Assembly (NCBI GenBank): GCA_023391335.1
Contig: JAEWBG010000028.1
Coordinates: 71,408 to 135,407, forward strand
Source: Pseudomonadota bacterium
Lineage (GTDB): Bacteria; Pseudomonadota; Gammaproteobacteria; Steroidobacterales; Steroidobacteraceae
Direction: 5' to 3'
DNA: 64,000 bases
Under the pieces are notes generated by a model. The model ran no database searches. It was not told the origin of the DNA and saw only the letters and a list, made by a program, of their open reading frames with translations. This document shows positions 16,709 through 24,400 of the stretch, in pieces (the stretch's first letter is position 1; every line of letters starts with the position of its first letter). The translations under genes and the position numbers were made by a program.

Positions 16709-17128
16709 TCACTCAGCAGGTTTCTTCTTCACCGGTTTGACGATCCACTTTCCCGTTGGCGAGTGGTAAACGTCCATATTCCACGGCTCTAAGATCTCCT
16801 TGAGTACCTCATCGATACGGCTGGCTTTCGGAAGGGCCACGAGGGTCATCGTGGGAGGAAGATTCTTCTTCTTGTAAGCGATCGGGAATCCTTTTTCTTT
16901 CAAGCCCTCCAGAATCGACGCGATCGTATTACCTTCCTGGAACAGCATGTCGACAGCCGCTGGGTCGCTCTCTTTGGACTGGCTCATATCGACCATCGTT
17001 GCGTCCGCAACGCCGGCATTCGACAGGCTGCCGGTCGGATCCATACCGCCATAGTTTTCGGTGCCTGAAAGCGCCGCCGTCGATGTCAGCAGCAAGCCCA
17101 TTGCGATTGCCAGGTATGAGCGGGACAT
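16709..17128 (-). CDS. Small secreted STN-like protein, paralogue 3
   Basis: 139 residues from ATG 17128 (ribosome site caggaga). Signal YLAIAMGLLLTSTAALSG. It has the shared blocks DPAAVDMLFQEGNTIASIL, GLKEKGF, YKKKNLPPTMTLVALPKA, SRIDEVLKEILEPWN and GKWIVKP with a KKK tail. It lies 52 bp after tonB and is the first of the three. Its position between tonB and the other two copies argues that all act with the TonB protein in the periplasm, but no receptor gene is nearby. Confidence 0.72.
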   Translation of the reverse strand: MSRSYLAIAMGLLLTSTAALSGTENYGGMDPTGSLSNAGVADATMVDMSQSKESDPAAVDMLFQEGNTIASILEGLKEKGFPIAYKKKNLPPTMTLVALPKASRIDEVLKEILEPWNMDVYHSPTGKWIVKPVKKKPAE

Positions 17129-17180
17129 ATGGTTCTCCTGTCTCGGCCAATCAGAATATGCAGTAAATCGAACTCGTCGC

Positions 17181-17900
17181 TCAGTGTCGGCGCCGGATCC
17201 CACCGATATTGATACGGAAGGTCACGCCGTAAGGCAAACAGACCGCCACAGGCTTACCCTCTCGCATCGCCGGTGCGAATACGTAGTCCCAACCTAAGTC
17301 GACCGCGGCCTGGTCGAGCCGATGGTATCCGGAGCTCTGTGCAAGCTCCACGTTCGTGACCTTCCCTTGTTCGGAAATGCAGATCCTAACCACAGGTCGC
17401 CCCGACTCTCGGTAGTAGACGGATGCGGGTGGATAGCGATCTCTTATGTGCGGGCGCGAGACGACCCGCGGCTTGGTGATGGGACCAAAGCCCTGATCGC
17501 CCTCTGCTGTTGCGGGCTCTGGCTCAACCTCTTGGGGCGGTTCGGGAGCCTGAATGTGAATCGCGCGGCTGGCTTCCTCTGGGATCGCGACCTGTACGTT
17601 CGGTGCGGGGATTTCCATGAGCGGCGTTTCGTTGAACGCGTCGTCCAGCAATTCCGGCATCGGTGGAGGTGGCGGCGGATCTACGGGCTTCTGGCGCGGA
17701 ATGAAGGACACATCGAGACTGCTCCATAGCGATTCGTGTCCGATCGGCATCAGCGATGCTAGATAGTAGATGGCGACCACATGAAGCGCGCCGATGGCAA
17801 CAAACACGCCGGTGTCACGCAGCGAAAATGTCCGCCTATACGTTGCAAACGCGCGTGCGGCGCCGATGCTTGGCGGCTCAGCGATCTCGAATGTCGGCAT
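17181..17900 (-). CDS. TonB-family energy transducer
   Basis: 239 residues from ATG 17900 (an upstream in-frame ATG at 17978 is possible but adds a basic, non-conserved leader). One membrane helix (TGVFVAIGALHVVAIYYLASL) is followed by the Pro-rich linker (VDPPPPPPMPE, later PEPPQEVEPEP) and the TonB C-terminal domain: YPPASVYYRESGRPVVRICI, SSGYHRLDQAAVD and VFAPAMREGKPVAV. It transmits proton-motive force to outer-membrane receptors. No exbB/exbD is adjacent. It heads an operon with three small STN-like proteins. Confidence 0.85.
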   Translation of the reverse strand: MPTFEIAEPPSIGAARAFATYRRTFSLRDTGVFVAIGALHVVAIYYLASLMPIGHESLWSSLDVSFIPRQKPVDPPPPPPMPELLDDAFNETPLMEIPAPNVQVAIPEEASRAIHIQAPEPPQEVEPEPATAEGDQGFGPITKPRVVSRPHIRDRYPPASVYYRESGRPVVRICISEQGKVTNVELAQSSGYHRLDQAAVDLGWDYVFAPAMREGKPVAVCLPYGVTFRINIGGIRRRH

Positions 17901-18037
17901 CGATGTAAGTGCTCGTCGCGGCGGGAAATCCTTCTGGACGGATCTCCTTCCGGCCAGGCGTCGACTGCAGCATAACAACGCGCCTCGGGGGAATCACTAT
18001 CGGTTGATCACGACCCGAGCTTGCGCAAGACGTCACA

Positions 18038-18057
18038 TTGATCGGTTGACCGATCAA
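18038..18057. promoter_or_regulatory. Perfect 9-bp palindrome upstream of tonB
   Basis: ttgatcggt-tg-accgatcaa. It lies about 140 bp before the tonB start and 20 bp after the end of the CAP gene. A second half-like copy (atcggttgatca) occurs at 17999-18010. The symmetry suits a repressor operator; a terminator is unlikely because no T-tract follows on the minus strand. Confidence 0.4.
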
Positions 18058-18077
18058 AATCTTTTGTAAAAACAACC

Positions 18078-18908
18078 CTAGCGTGGGCGACCGAACGTTT
18101 GCGACCAATACACTCCAGACTCGCTCTTCGGATTCAGGGCGAATGCGATCCCCATCTGGGTATAAACCGGGTTCATGAGATTGGCGCAGTGCCCTGGGCT
18201 TTGGATCCAACCGGCGACCACCGGATCGATCTCGCGATATCCCGCGGCGATGTTCTCCGCCACTGCCCGCCATTTGTAGCCAACGCGCGTGATGCGATCG
18301 GAAGGACGGCTGCCATCCGAGCCTTCATGGGCAAAGAAATTGTGCATGGCCATATCGGTCGCATGGATCTGTGCTGCCTGATCTAGCAGTACTGAATTTT
18401 GCAGCGGAGGAGCTGGGCCAAATACAGTTGCGCCGCACTTACGCGGCTTGGCTCTGGCCTCATTGACCAGGGCAAGCGCACGCCGCCGAATTACATCGAT
18501 GTTCTGCATCGGTGTTTCCGCAAACGGCTTCGCCAGCACGATCCAAACCTCGCCGCCTTTGCGCACAGCGCCAATCTCAGTGAAGTCCTTGTTCAGAACG
18601 TTTGCGCAGTAGTTCTTGGCGAGTATGTCGCGAGCTTCGGCATCGCTTCTCACGCCGGAGACGCGCATGGAAGCTGAGTTCACGACCCGGTACTGCGCGC
18701 GTTCGACGGCATCGCGCAGGCGCCCGCCCTTGGCCCATTCGCTCGCGATCGCATCCATTCCTTTGGTCTGTTTGAGAGGCGAGGTGCCCGCACGGCCTTC
18801 GCATCCTGCACGCCGAATCGCGTTTACCTGATCGATTAGATCAGCCTTAGCCGGAGCAACGGCGGCCAGCAACGCACACGCGCTCAGAAACAGCGTGGAG
18901 ACGTTCAA
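18078..18908 (-). CDS. Secreted protein with two CAP/SCP-type domains
   Basis: Start proposed at TTG 18908, overlapping the ligase stop (TTGA) and giving a clean signal peptide (VSTLFLSACALLAAVAPAKA); an ATG at 18992 is possible but lies well inside the ligase gene. About 276 residues. The C-terminal half is a normal CAP domain: ALVNEARAKPRKCG, HATDMAMHNFFAHEG, GYKWRAVAENIAAGY and SPGHCANLMNPVYTQMGIAF. The N-terminal half looks like a degenerate second CAP domain (VNAIRRAGC, then YCANVLNKDFTEIGAVRKGG). Bacterial CAP proteins are extracellular with mostly unknown targets. Confidence 0.75.
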   Translation of the reverse strand: MNVSTLFLSACALLAAVAPAKADLIDQVNAIRRAGCEGRAGTSPLKQTKGMDAIASEWAKGGRLRDAVERAQYRVVNSASMRVSGVRSDAEARDILAKNYCANVLNKDFTEIGAVRKGGEVWIVLAKPFAETPMQNIDVIRRRALALVNEARAKPRKCGATVFGPAPPLQNSVLLDQAAQIHATDMAMHNFFAHEGSDGSRPSDRITRVGYKWRAVAENIAAGYREIDPVVAGWIQSPGHCANLMNPVYTQMGIAFALNPKSESGVYWSQTFGRPR

Positions 18909-19990
18909 GCGTGCGCTGCGTGTTCCGACTGAACGATGCGGCGAACCAGTTGGGCAGGGCGAGCTGGAAGCTGCAGCTGTTCGAACGTGCATTGACGCGG
19001 TGCCTTGTCGGGTCGCCATCTGACCAGTTTTGTGCCGTGGCGAAAGCGATCGCCGGAGACGTGATCGTAACGGACTTCGACGACCAGTTTGGGTGCGAGG
19101 GGCTCCCACTCGCTCGAGCGTTCCGTGCTCCAGCGGCTGGGCGCGCCAGGCGCATTGCCCGTGAAACCCGGGGCCTGGATGAGCTTCTCGAGCTTGCGCG
19201 TGAGTTCTTTACGATCCTCGCGCGCAAGCGAAGACGTGAATCCAACGTGATCGAGTTTGCCTTCGGCGTTGTAAAGACCCAGCAATAAAGATCCGACTTC
19301 GCGCGAGCCGCTTGCGTAACGAAATCCGCCGACCACGCAATCGGCTGTGCGGAGCCTTTTGACTTTCAACATTGCGCGCTCGCCGCAGAGGTAAGCGCCA
19401 TCCAAGCGTTTGGCGATGACGCCGTCGAGTGCACCGCCGGTGCGTTCAAGCCACTTCTGCGCATCTCGATACGAACGGGTGTACGGGCTCAGACGCAACA
19501 TGCCTGCATCCGGCAGATCATTGAAGAACTCTTCGAGCGCTGCACGACGCATGGTTAGCGGCTCATCAAGCATCGAACGGCCGTGCTCATCGAGCAAGCA
19601 GTCGAATAGCACGAGAATCGCAGGTGTTTGTTGCGAGAGTTTGCGAACGCGGCTTGCCGCCGGGTGCAATCGCATTTGCAACGCGTCGAACGAGAGCGAA
19701 TTGCCGATGGGAATCGCCAGTTCCCCGTCGATGACGAAGCGCTCGATCGGCAGCGTTCGCAAGGCTTCCAGCACTTCGGGAAAGTAGCGTGACAATGACT
19801 TACCGGATTTTGCGCGCAGTTCCACTTTGTCGCCGTCGCGAAAGGCGAGACAGCGAAATCCATCCCACTTCGGTTCGAACTGCCAGCCTGCGTCGTTGGG
19901 GAGTGCCTCGACAAGCTTGGCCTCCATTGGCGCGGTCGTAAGTGGAATCGAATCGACAGCCTTTTTCTGTGCTCGCCTCTTTGTCGCCAT
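18905..19990 (-). CDS. ATP-dependent DNA ligase, LigC/LigD ligase-domain type
   Basis: 361 residues. The nucleotidyltransferase motif I is FEPKWDGFRC with the lysine to be adenylated; FVIDGELAIP (motif III region), LDGVIAKRLDGAYLCG (motif IV) and LKVKRL (motif V) follow, then an OB-fold with GFTSSLAREDRKEL. This is a stand-alone ligase of the LigC/LigD type. It starts 9 bp after ligD, so the two are cotranscribed, suggesting a joint role in end-joining or gap repair. Confidence 0.9.
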   Translation of the reverse strand: MATKRRAQKKAVDSIPLTTAPMEAKLVEALPNDAGWQFEPKWDGFRCLAFRDGDKVELRAKSGKSLSRYFPEVLEALRTLPIERFVIDGELAIPIGNSLSFDALQMRLHPAASRVRKLSQQTPAILVLFDCLLDEHGRSMLDEPLTMRRAALEEFFNDLPDAGMLRLSPYTRSYRDAQKWLERTGGALDGVIAKRLDGAYLCGERAMLKVKRLRTADCVVGGFRYASGSREVGSLLLGLYNAEGKLDHVGFTSSLAREDRKELTRKLEKLIQAPGFTGNAPGAPSRWSTERSSEWEPLAPKLVVEVRYDHVSGDRFRHGTKLVRWRPDKAPRQCTFEQLQLPARPAQLVRRIVQSEHAAHA

Positions 19991-19999
19991 GACAGCACC

Positions 20000-22759
20000 T
20001 CACGTCGACGCGTGTGCTGCAGAGTCGGAGCGGCGTGACGCGCGTTTACTGCTGCCGCCGTTGACGAACTTACGAATCGCATCTTCGAGCGAACGCTCGC
20101 TATCGCAATATTCTTCCCACGCTTTGGTCTTGGCGAGCAACGCTGGCACGCTGCGCAGGGTGTACTTCTGCGGATCGAGGCCAGCTTTTACCTGCGACCA
20201 TGTCAGCGGCATCGAGACCGGTGCGCCCTCGCGCATGCGTGGCGACAGCGGCGCTACTGCTGTGGACATACGATCGTTGCGCAAGTAGTCGAGGAAGATC
20301 TTTCCATCGCGCAGCTTCTTCGACATGTTGATCAAGTAGCGGTCCGGGCTGTCTTCTGCCATGCGCGCGCACACACCTTGTGCGAAAGCCTTCGCTTCAG
20401 GCCAATTCAGTTTGCGATTCGATTTCGCCAGTGGCGTGACGACGTGCAGTCCTTTGCCGCCCGTGGTTTTGCAGAACGTCACGAGGCCCAATGCTTCGAG
20501 CCGCTCCTTCATTTCCTTCGCCGCCGCGATGACCATGTCGAAAGCGACGTCCGGCGCAGGATCGAGGTCGAACACCAATCGGCCCGGGACCGCAGGCTCG
20601 TAAGGTTGGCAATTCCATGGATGCAATTCGATCGCCGCGACCTGCGCCACCGCCGCAAGGCCCTCGATGCGATCGATCTGCAGATAGGGCTTGCGGTCTC
20701 CCGAGACTCGCGTGAGCGTAATCAGATTCGAAGTGCCCGGCATCGCATGCCGTTGAAAAAAGCGTTCGCCAGCGATTCCATCGGGTGCGCGAATGATCGA
20801 ACAGGGCCGGCCTTCAATGTGCGGCAGCAACCATTCGCCCACCGTTTCGAAGTAGCGCGCCAGCTCCAATTTCGTGATGGCCTTGATAGTGCGTGCACTG
20901 GGCCAAAGCTCTTTGTCTGGATTTGAGATCGGCACCCCCATCACAACGGAGTCCTTTGCATCGGACTTCGTGCGCGTGTTGCCTTTGGATGAAGGTTGCT
21001 TTTTCGCGTGCTTCGGCGCGGGCTTTGCGAGCTTTTGCTGCGATTGAGCGGGAGTTTCTGCTTCCACTTCTTGCGCAGGCTTATCTTCGCGCAATCCTTT
21101 GTATGCGGCCTGGCGCACGTTGCCATCGCCCGTCCAACCGGCGAACTCGATTTCCGCCACCAGCTCAGGTTTCACCCAGCGAACATCCGCTTGCTTGCGC
21201 GGTGCATTCTTGCCGCCAAATGGACTGACATCCGTCGTCAACGCTTTGAGCTTTGGCGCGAGGAGCTTGACCTTATCGCGTCCGAAACCGGTGCCGACGC
21301 GACCGACATAGACCAAGTGCTCGCCGCGATGCACGCCGACCAGCAATGAACGCAGCTGTCCCGATGCATGCGTCCATCCGCCGATCACGACTTCGTGCCC
21401 GGCGCGGCATTTCGCTTTGACCCAGTCGCCGACGCGCCCTGAGCGATACGGTGCATCCAAGCGCTTGGAAATGATGCCTTCCAAATTCATTCGGCACGCC
21501 GACTCCAGCACCGCATCGCCAGCGGTGATGAAGTGGTCGACATATTTGATCAGAGATTCATCGCAGGCATGATCTGAGACGAACTCCTGCAATCGCGCCT
21601 TGCGATCTGAAAGCGGCAAGCGGCGCAAATCGTCGCCTTCGACGAACAGCAAATCGAAAACGAAGAAGACCAAGTTTTTGGTATTCCCGTCGGACAGTGC
21701 CGCCTGAAGTGCGGCAAAGTCAGGGGCGCCGTTGTGATCGAGCGCGGCGACCTCGCCGTCGATCAGGCAATCGGGCAGGGCTCTTGCGGCGGCCACGATC
21801 TCGGGAAATTTCGCTGACCAGTCCAATCCCTTGCGCGTCTTCATCGTAGCCCTGCCATTCGCAACGCGCAGTTGCATGCGATAGCCGTCGAATTTCACTT
21901 CGTGTGCCCATTGGCCTGCGTTCGGGGGGCGCTCGACCGATTTGCACAACTCCGGCTCGACGAAATCCGGCGGCGCCTTGCCGTTCTTCTTGCGTGCAGA
22001 TTGCTTGCGCGTTGAAGACGACGAGGATATGCCTCGCTTCGTCGCTCCGGTTTGCTTGGCCGCAGCCTTCGCTGCGACTGGATCGCGGTTGGACGCCTCT
22101 TTCGAATTCCAGATCGCATCGGGGCGCGCGTTCTTCTTCGTCTCGAGCATGAACGGTTTGGGTCCGCGGCCTTTGCCTGCGGCGATCTGGGCCATGCTAC
22201 GACCCGATGCCACGGAGCGATCTTCGGCCATCATCTGTTCAGTTGCGTCCGCGCCGGCCGCGAATTCGTCGTGATGCTTGATCAGCAACCAATTGGTGCG
22301 CTTGCCGCCGTACCGATCGTTGCGCATTCGCACGATGACGTAACTGCCCTGTAGTCGATCGCCCTCGAGCGTGAACTTGAGTTCACCTTTGCGAAGTTGC
22401 TCTTGCGGTGACTTGTCTCCAACCGGTTCCCAGAAACCTCGATCCCAAAGTTGCACCGTCCCGCCGCCATACTGACCTTTCGGGATCGTGCCCTCGAAGT
22501 CGCCGTAGTCGAGCGGATGATCTTCAACCTCCACGGCGAGCCGCTTGTCTTTGGGATCGAGCGACGGCCCTTTCGTGACGGCCCACGACTTGAAGACGCC
22601 ATCGAGCTCGAGACGCAGATCGAAATGCAAGCGGGTGGCCGCATGCTTCTGAATGACGTAGCGCAGTTGCTGCGACTTCTTCACCGGCAGCTTCCCGCTC
22701 GGCTCGGCAGTCTTGCTGAAATCGCGCATCGCGCGGTATTTCGATAACTTCGCAGCCAC
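20000..22759 (-). CDS. ligD: Multidomain DNA ligase D (phosphoesterase-ligase-primase)
   Basis: 919 residues with three domains in the order typical of pseudomonad LigD. Phosphoesterase, about 1-185: HAATRLHFDLRLELDG, HPLDYGDFEGTIP and GQYGGGTV. Ligase, about 270-550: adenylation lysine in EVKFDGYRM, DGEVAALD, EGIISKRLDAPYRSG. Primase-polymerase, about 625-900: catalytic VFDLDPAPDVAFD, GGKGLHVVTPL and IFLDYLRND. Lysine-rich linkers separate the domains. LigD fills and seals double-strand breaks in non-homologous end joining. No ku gene is in the window; divergent from it lies rdgC. Confidence 0.95.
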   Translation of the reverse strand: MAAKLSKYRAMRDFSKTAEPSGKLPVKKSQQLRYVIQKHAATRLHFDLRLELDGVFKSWAVTKGPSLDPKDKRLAVEVEDHPLDYGDFEGTIPKGQYGGGTVQLWDRGFWEPVGDKSPQEQLRKGELKFTLEGDRLQGSYVIVRMRNDRYGGKRTNWLLIKHHDEFAAGADATEQMMAEDRSVASGRSMAQIAAGKGRGPKPFMLETKKNARPDAIWNSKEASNRDPVAAKAAAKQTGATKRGISSSSSTRKQSARKKNGKAPPDFVEPELCKSVERPPNAGQWAHEVKFDGYRMQLRVANGRATMKTRKGLDWSAKFPEIVAAARALPDCLIDGEVAALDHNGAPDFAALQAALSDGNTKNLVFFVFDLLFVEGDDLRRLPLSDRKARLQEFVSDHACDESLIKYVDHFITAGDAVLESACRMNLEGIISKRLDAPYRSGRVGDWVKAKCRAGHEVVIGGWTHASGQLRSLLVGVHRGEHLVYVGRVGTGFGRDKVKLLAPKLKALTTDVSPFGGKNAPRKQADVRWVKPELVAEIEFAGWTGDGNVRQAAYKGLREDKPAQEVEAETPAQSQQKLAKPAPKHAKKQPSSKGNTRTKSDAKDSVVMGVPISNPDKELWPSARTIKAITKLELARYFETVGEWLLPHIEGRPCSIIRAPDGIAGERFFQRHAMPGTSNLITLTRVSGDRKPYLQIDRIEGLAAVAQVAAIELHPWNCQPYEPAVPGRLVFDLDPAPDVAFDMVIAAAKEMKERLEALGLVTFCKTTGGKGLHVVTPLAKSNRKLNWPEAKAFAQGVCARMAEDSPDRYLINMSKKLRDGKIFLDYLRNDRMSTAVAPLSPRMREGAPVSMPLTWSQVKAGLDPQKYTLRSVPALLAKTKAWEEYCDSERSLEDAIRKFVNGGSSKRASRRSDSAAHAST

Positions 22760-23101
22760 AGGCGTTCTCCGCAGAGCGTTTCTAAGGTTATGTGAGAACG
22801 TTCCTCTCGGGCTCTGCGTTCCGGGGTAAAGGGTGCCAGTGACGGGTGACAGGCGACGGGCAAGACTGTTGCTTGATGCCTTCCAACGACCCTCTCGCGA
22901 AGAGGGTAGCTGCTCTCTGACGGGTCACCGGTCACGCGTCACTCGTCACACTTATCACTTTCATGGTTTCAAGTACTGGCGCCCTCGAGGCTCCGCCTTA
23001 TACTCCGCGCCTTCCCGATGCGCTCGAGCGCTCGTGCTTTACGCGGCACGCGGCTCGTTGCATTTCTCAATCAGACATTTCCCACAGAGCGATGAAAATA
23101 G
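22760..23101. other. Divergent ligD-rdgC intergenic region
   Basis: 342 bp without a gene. It contains a repeat element (listed separately) between two start codons, a small hairpin pairing accctct with agagggt near 22889-22908, and about 140 bp upstream of rdgC that must hold its promoter. I could not pick a convincing -35/-10 pair. Confidence 0.5.
22839..22958. repeat. Periodic-arm inverted repeat, 7-bp GTGACGG unit (copy D)
   Basis: Left arm gtgacgg-gtgacag-gcgacgg and right arm gtcaccg-gtcacgc-gtcactc-gtcacac both keep a 7-bp period. This is the only copy seen between two divergent start codons. Confidence 0.82.
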
Positions 23102-24016
23102 ATGTGGTTTAAGAATCTCTTGATCTATCGCCTGGATCCGAACTTTTCCGTATCGGCTACCGAGCTCGAAGAGAAATTGGCAGCGCGCAGTCTGCAGCCG
23201 TGCGGCAGTTTCGATATGCAAAGCCGCGGCTGGGTGCATTCCAGTCCTGCGCAGCGCTATGTCCACACGAGTCATGGTCAGCATTTGATTGCGCTCGGCA
23301 TCGAGCAAAAGCTGCTGCCCGCCTCGATCATTCGACAGGTGGCGACAGAACGCGCCAAAGAACTCGAACAACAGCAAGGCTATCCGGTCGGTCGGCGCCA
23401 GATGCGCGAGTTGAAGGAACGCGTCACCGAAGAACTACGCGCTCGTGCACTTACGCGTCGCACCACGACACGCGCGTGGATCGACCCGAAAAATTTCTGG
23501 TTCATCGTCGATGCTGCCGGCGGTGCTCGCGCCGATGCGGTGACTGAAACACTTCGCGACACGCTCGGCAGCCTGCCTGTGCAGCTACTCGACGTCGAAC
23601 GCTCCCCGCAAACTTCGATGGCCTCATGGATGATGTTGGGCGATGCGCCACTGCGATTCGTCATCGATCAGGATCTGGAATTGCAGGCGGTCGATCAAAG
23701 CAAAGCATCGATCCGTTATGCGCGTCACACGCTCGATGGCAAAGAGATCAAGGCGTATTTGAGCGCTGGCATGTACGTCTCGCGTTTGGGGCTCACGTGG
23801 AACGATCGCATCTCGTTCGTGCTCACCGAAAAGCTGCAAGTCAAACGCGTTGAGTTCGTTGGCATTTCCAACAGCAAGTCCGATGAACAATCGGCGCTGC
23901 CGCCGGAGGAGCAGTTCGATATCGATTTCGCACTGATGTGCGGGGAGCTGTCGAAGCTGCTGAGCGATCTCGTCGAGGCACTGGGCGGAGAGACCGCGCG
24001 CGCTGCGGCGGCTTAG
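23102..24016 (+). CDS. rdgC: Recombination-associated protein RdgC
   Basis: 304 residues, the normal RdgC length. The N-terminus MWFKNLLIYRLDPNF, the PCGSFDMQSRGWV segment and GYPVGRRQMRELKERV are hallmarks of RdgC. RdgC is a ring-shaped dimer that binds double-stranded DNA and limits RecA activity. It should not be mistaken for Ku, which might be expected beside ligD: the N-terminal sequence and length fit RdgC only. It is followed within 15 bp by a repeat element and then the trp operon. Confidence 0.94.
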   Translation: MWFKNLLIYRLDPNFSVSATELEEKLAARSLQPCGSFDMQSRGWVHSSPAQRYVHTSHGQHLIALGIEQKLLPASIIRQVATERAKELEQQQGYPVGRRQMRELKERVTEELRARALTRRTTTRAWIDPKNFWFIVDAAGGARADAVTETLRDTLGSLPVQLLDVERSPQTSMASWMMLGDAPLRFVIDQDLELQAVDQSKASIRYARHTLDGKEIKAYLSAGMYVSRLGLTWNDRISFVLTEKLQVKRVEFVGISNSKSDEQSALPPEEQFDIDFALMCGELSKLLSDLVEALGGETARAAAA

Positions 24017-24030
24017 GCACAAGAGATATC

Positions 24031-24144
24031 TCCACGGAGGACACTGAGAACACGGAGATTTAGAACTCCTTTTGGAGCAGAGGCGCGATTGGCGCGATGC
24101 CTTTGCCTGATCGTCATCTCCGTGGCCTCCGTGCTCTCCGTGGA
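24031..24144. repeat. Periodic-arm inverted repeat, 9-bp CACGGAGnn unit (copy A2)
   Basis: Left arm cacggag-ga-cactgag-aa-cacggag; right arm ctccgtg-gc-ctccgtg-ct-ctccgtg. Exact 9-bp periods in both. It ends 27 bp before the -35 of the trp promoter. Confidence 0.9.
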
Positions 24145-24170
24145 ATATTTCCGGCTTCAGGGGTTTCGCC

Positions 24171-24199
24171 TTGACGACCTGGGAGCCCGCCGGTAATAC
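24171..24199 (+). promoter_or_regulatory. Sigma-70-type promoter of the trp operon with overlapping dyad
   Basis: -35 TTGACG at 24171-24176, 17-bp spacer, -10 TAATAC at 24194-24199. A perfect dyad, cgccgg-taatact-ccggcg (24188-24206), is centred on the -10, a good position for a repressor. The expected transcription start (about 24205-24209) is at or within a few bases of the leader-peptide ATG. Confidence 0.7.
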
Positions 24200-24208
24200 T
24201 CCGGCGCC

Positions 24209-24259
24209 ATGAACACGCCCGCTTCTGCAACACACCGCTGGTGGTGGCGCCTCTCATAA
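24209..24259 (+). CDS. trpL: trp operon leader peptide (three consecutive Trp codons)
   Basis: Sixteen codons reading MNTPASATHRWWWRLS. Three tandem TGG codons lie six codons before the stop. No Shine-Dalgarno precedes the ATG and the predicted transcription start is almost at the ATG, so it may be translated as a leaderless message. The Trp codons can pair with a downstream CACCACC segment (near 24293-24300), and a cctctc/gagagg hairpin lies at the stop codon, as expected for the alternative structures of attenuation. Too short for ordinary gene finders. Confidence 0.85.
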   Translation: MNTPASATHRWWWRLS

Positions 24260-24317
24260 GGAGAGGGCCACTGGAACTGCTGGGCGCTTAAAACACCACC
24301 GCTGACGAATCCAGAAA

Positions 24318-24350
24318 ACCCATCTCCGCGCATCCGGGGATGGGTTTTTT
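24318..24350 (+). terminator. trp attenuator (intrinsic terminator)
   Basis: acccatctcc pairs with ggggatgggt (one G-T pair) around an 8-nt loop and is followed by TTTTTT. It lies 58 bp after the trpL stop and 51 bp before trpE, the expected place for an attenuator terminator. Confidence 0.85.
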
Positions 24351-24400
24351 ATCGCCTCTCGCCCGGACTTGAGCGAAGTCCCCCGACGAGGAATTGAAGT

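Noticed and set aside
23102..24016. Gene beside ligD taken as Ku
   Set aside because: The N-terminus, GYPVGRRQ segment and 304-residue length are those of RdgC; no Ku motifs are present.
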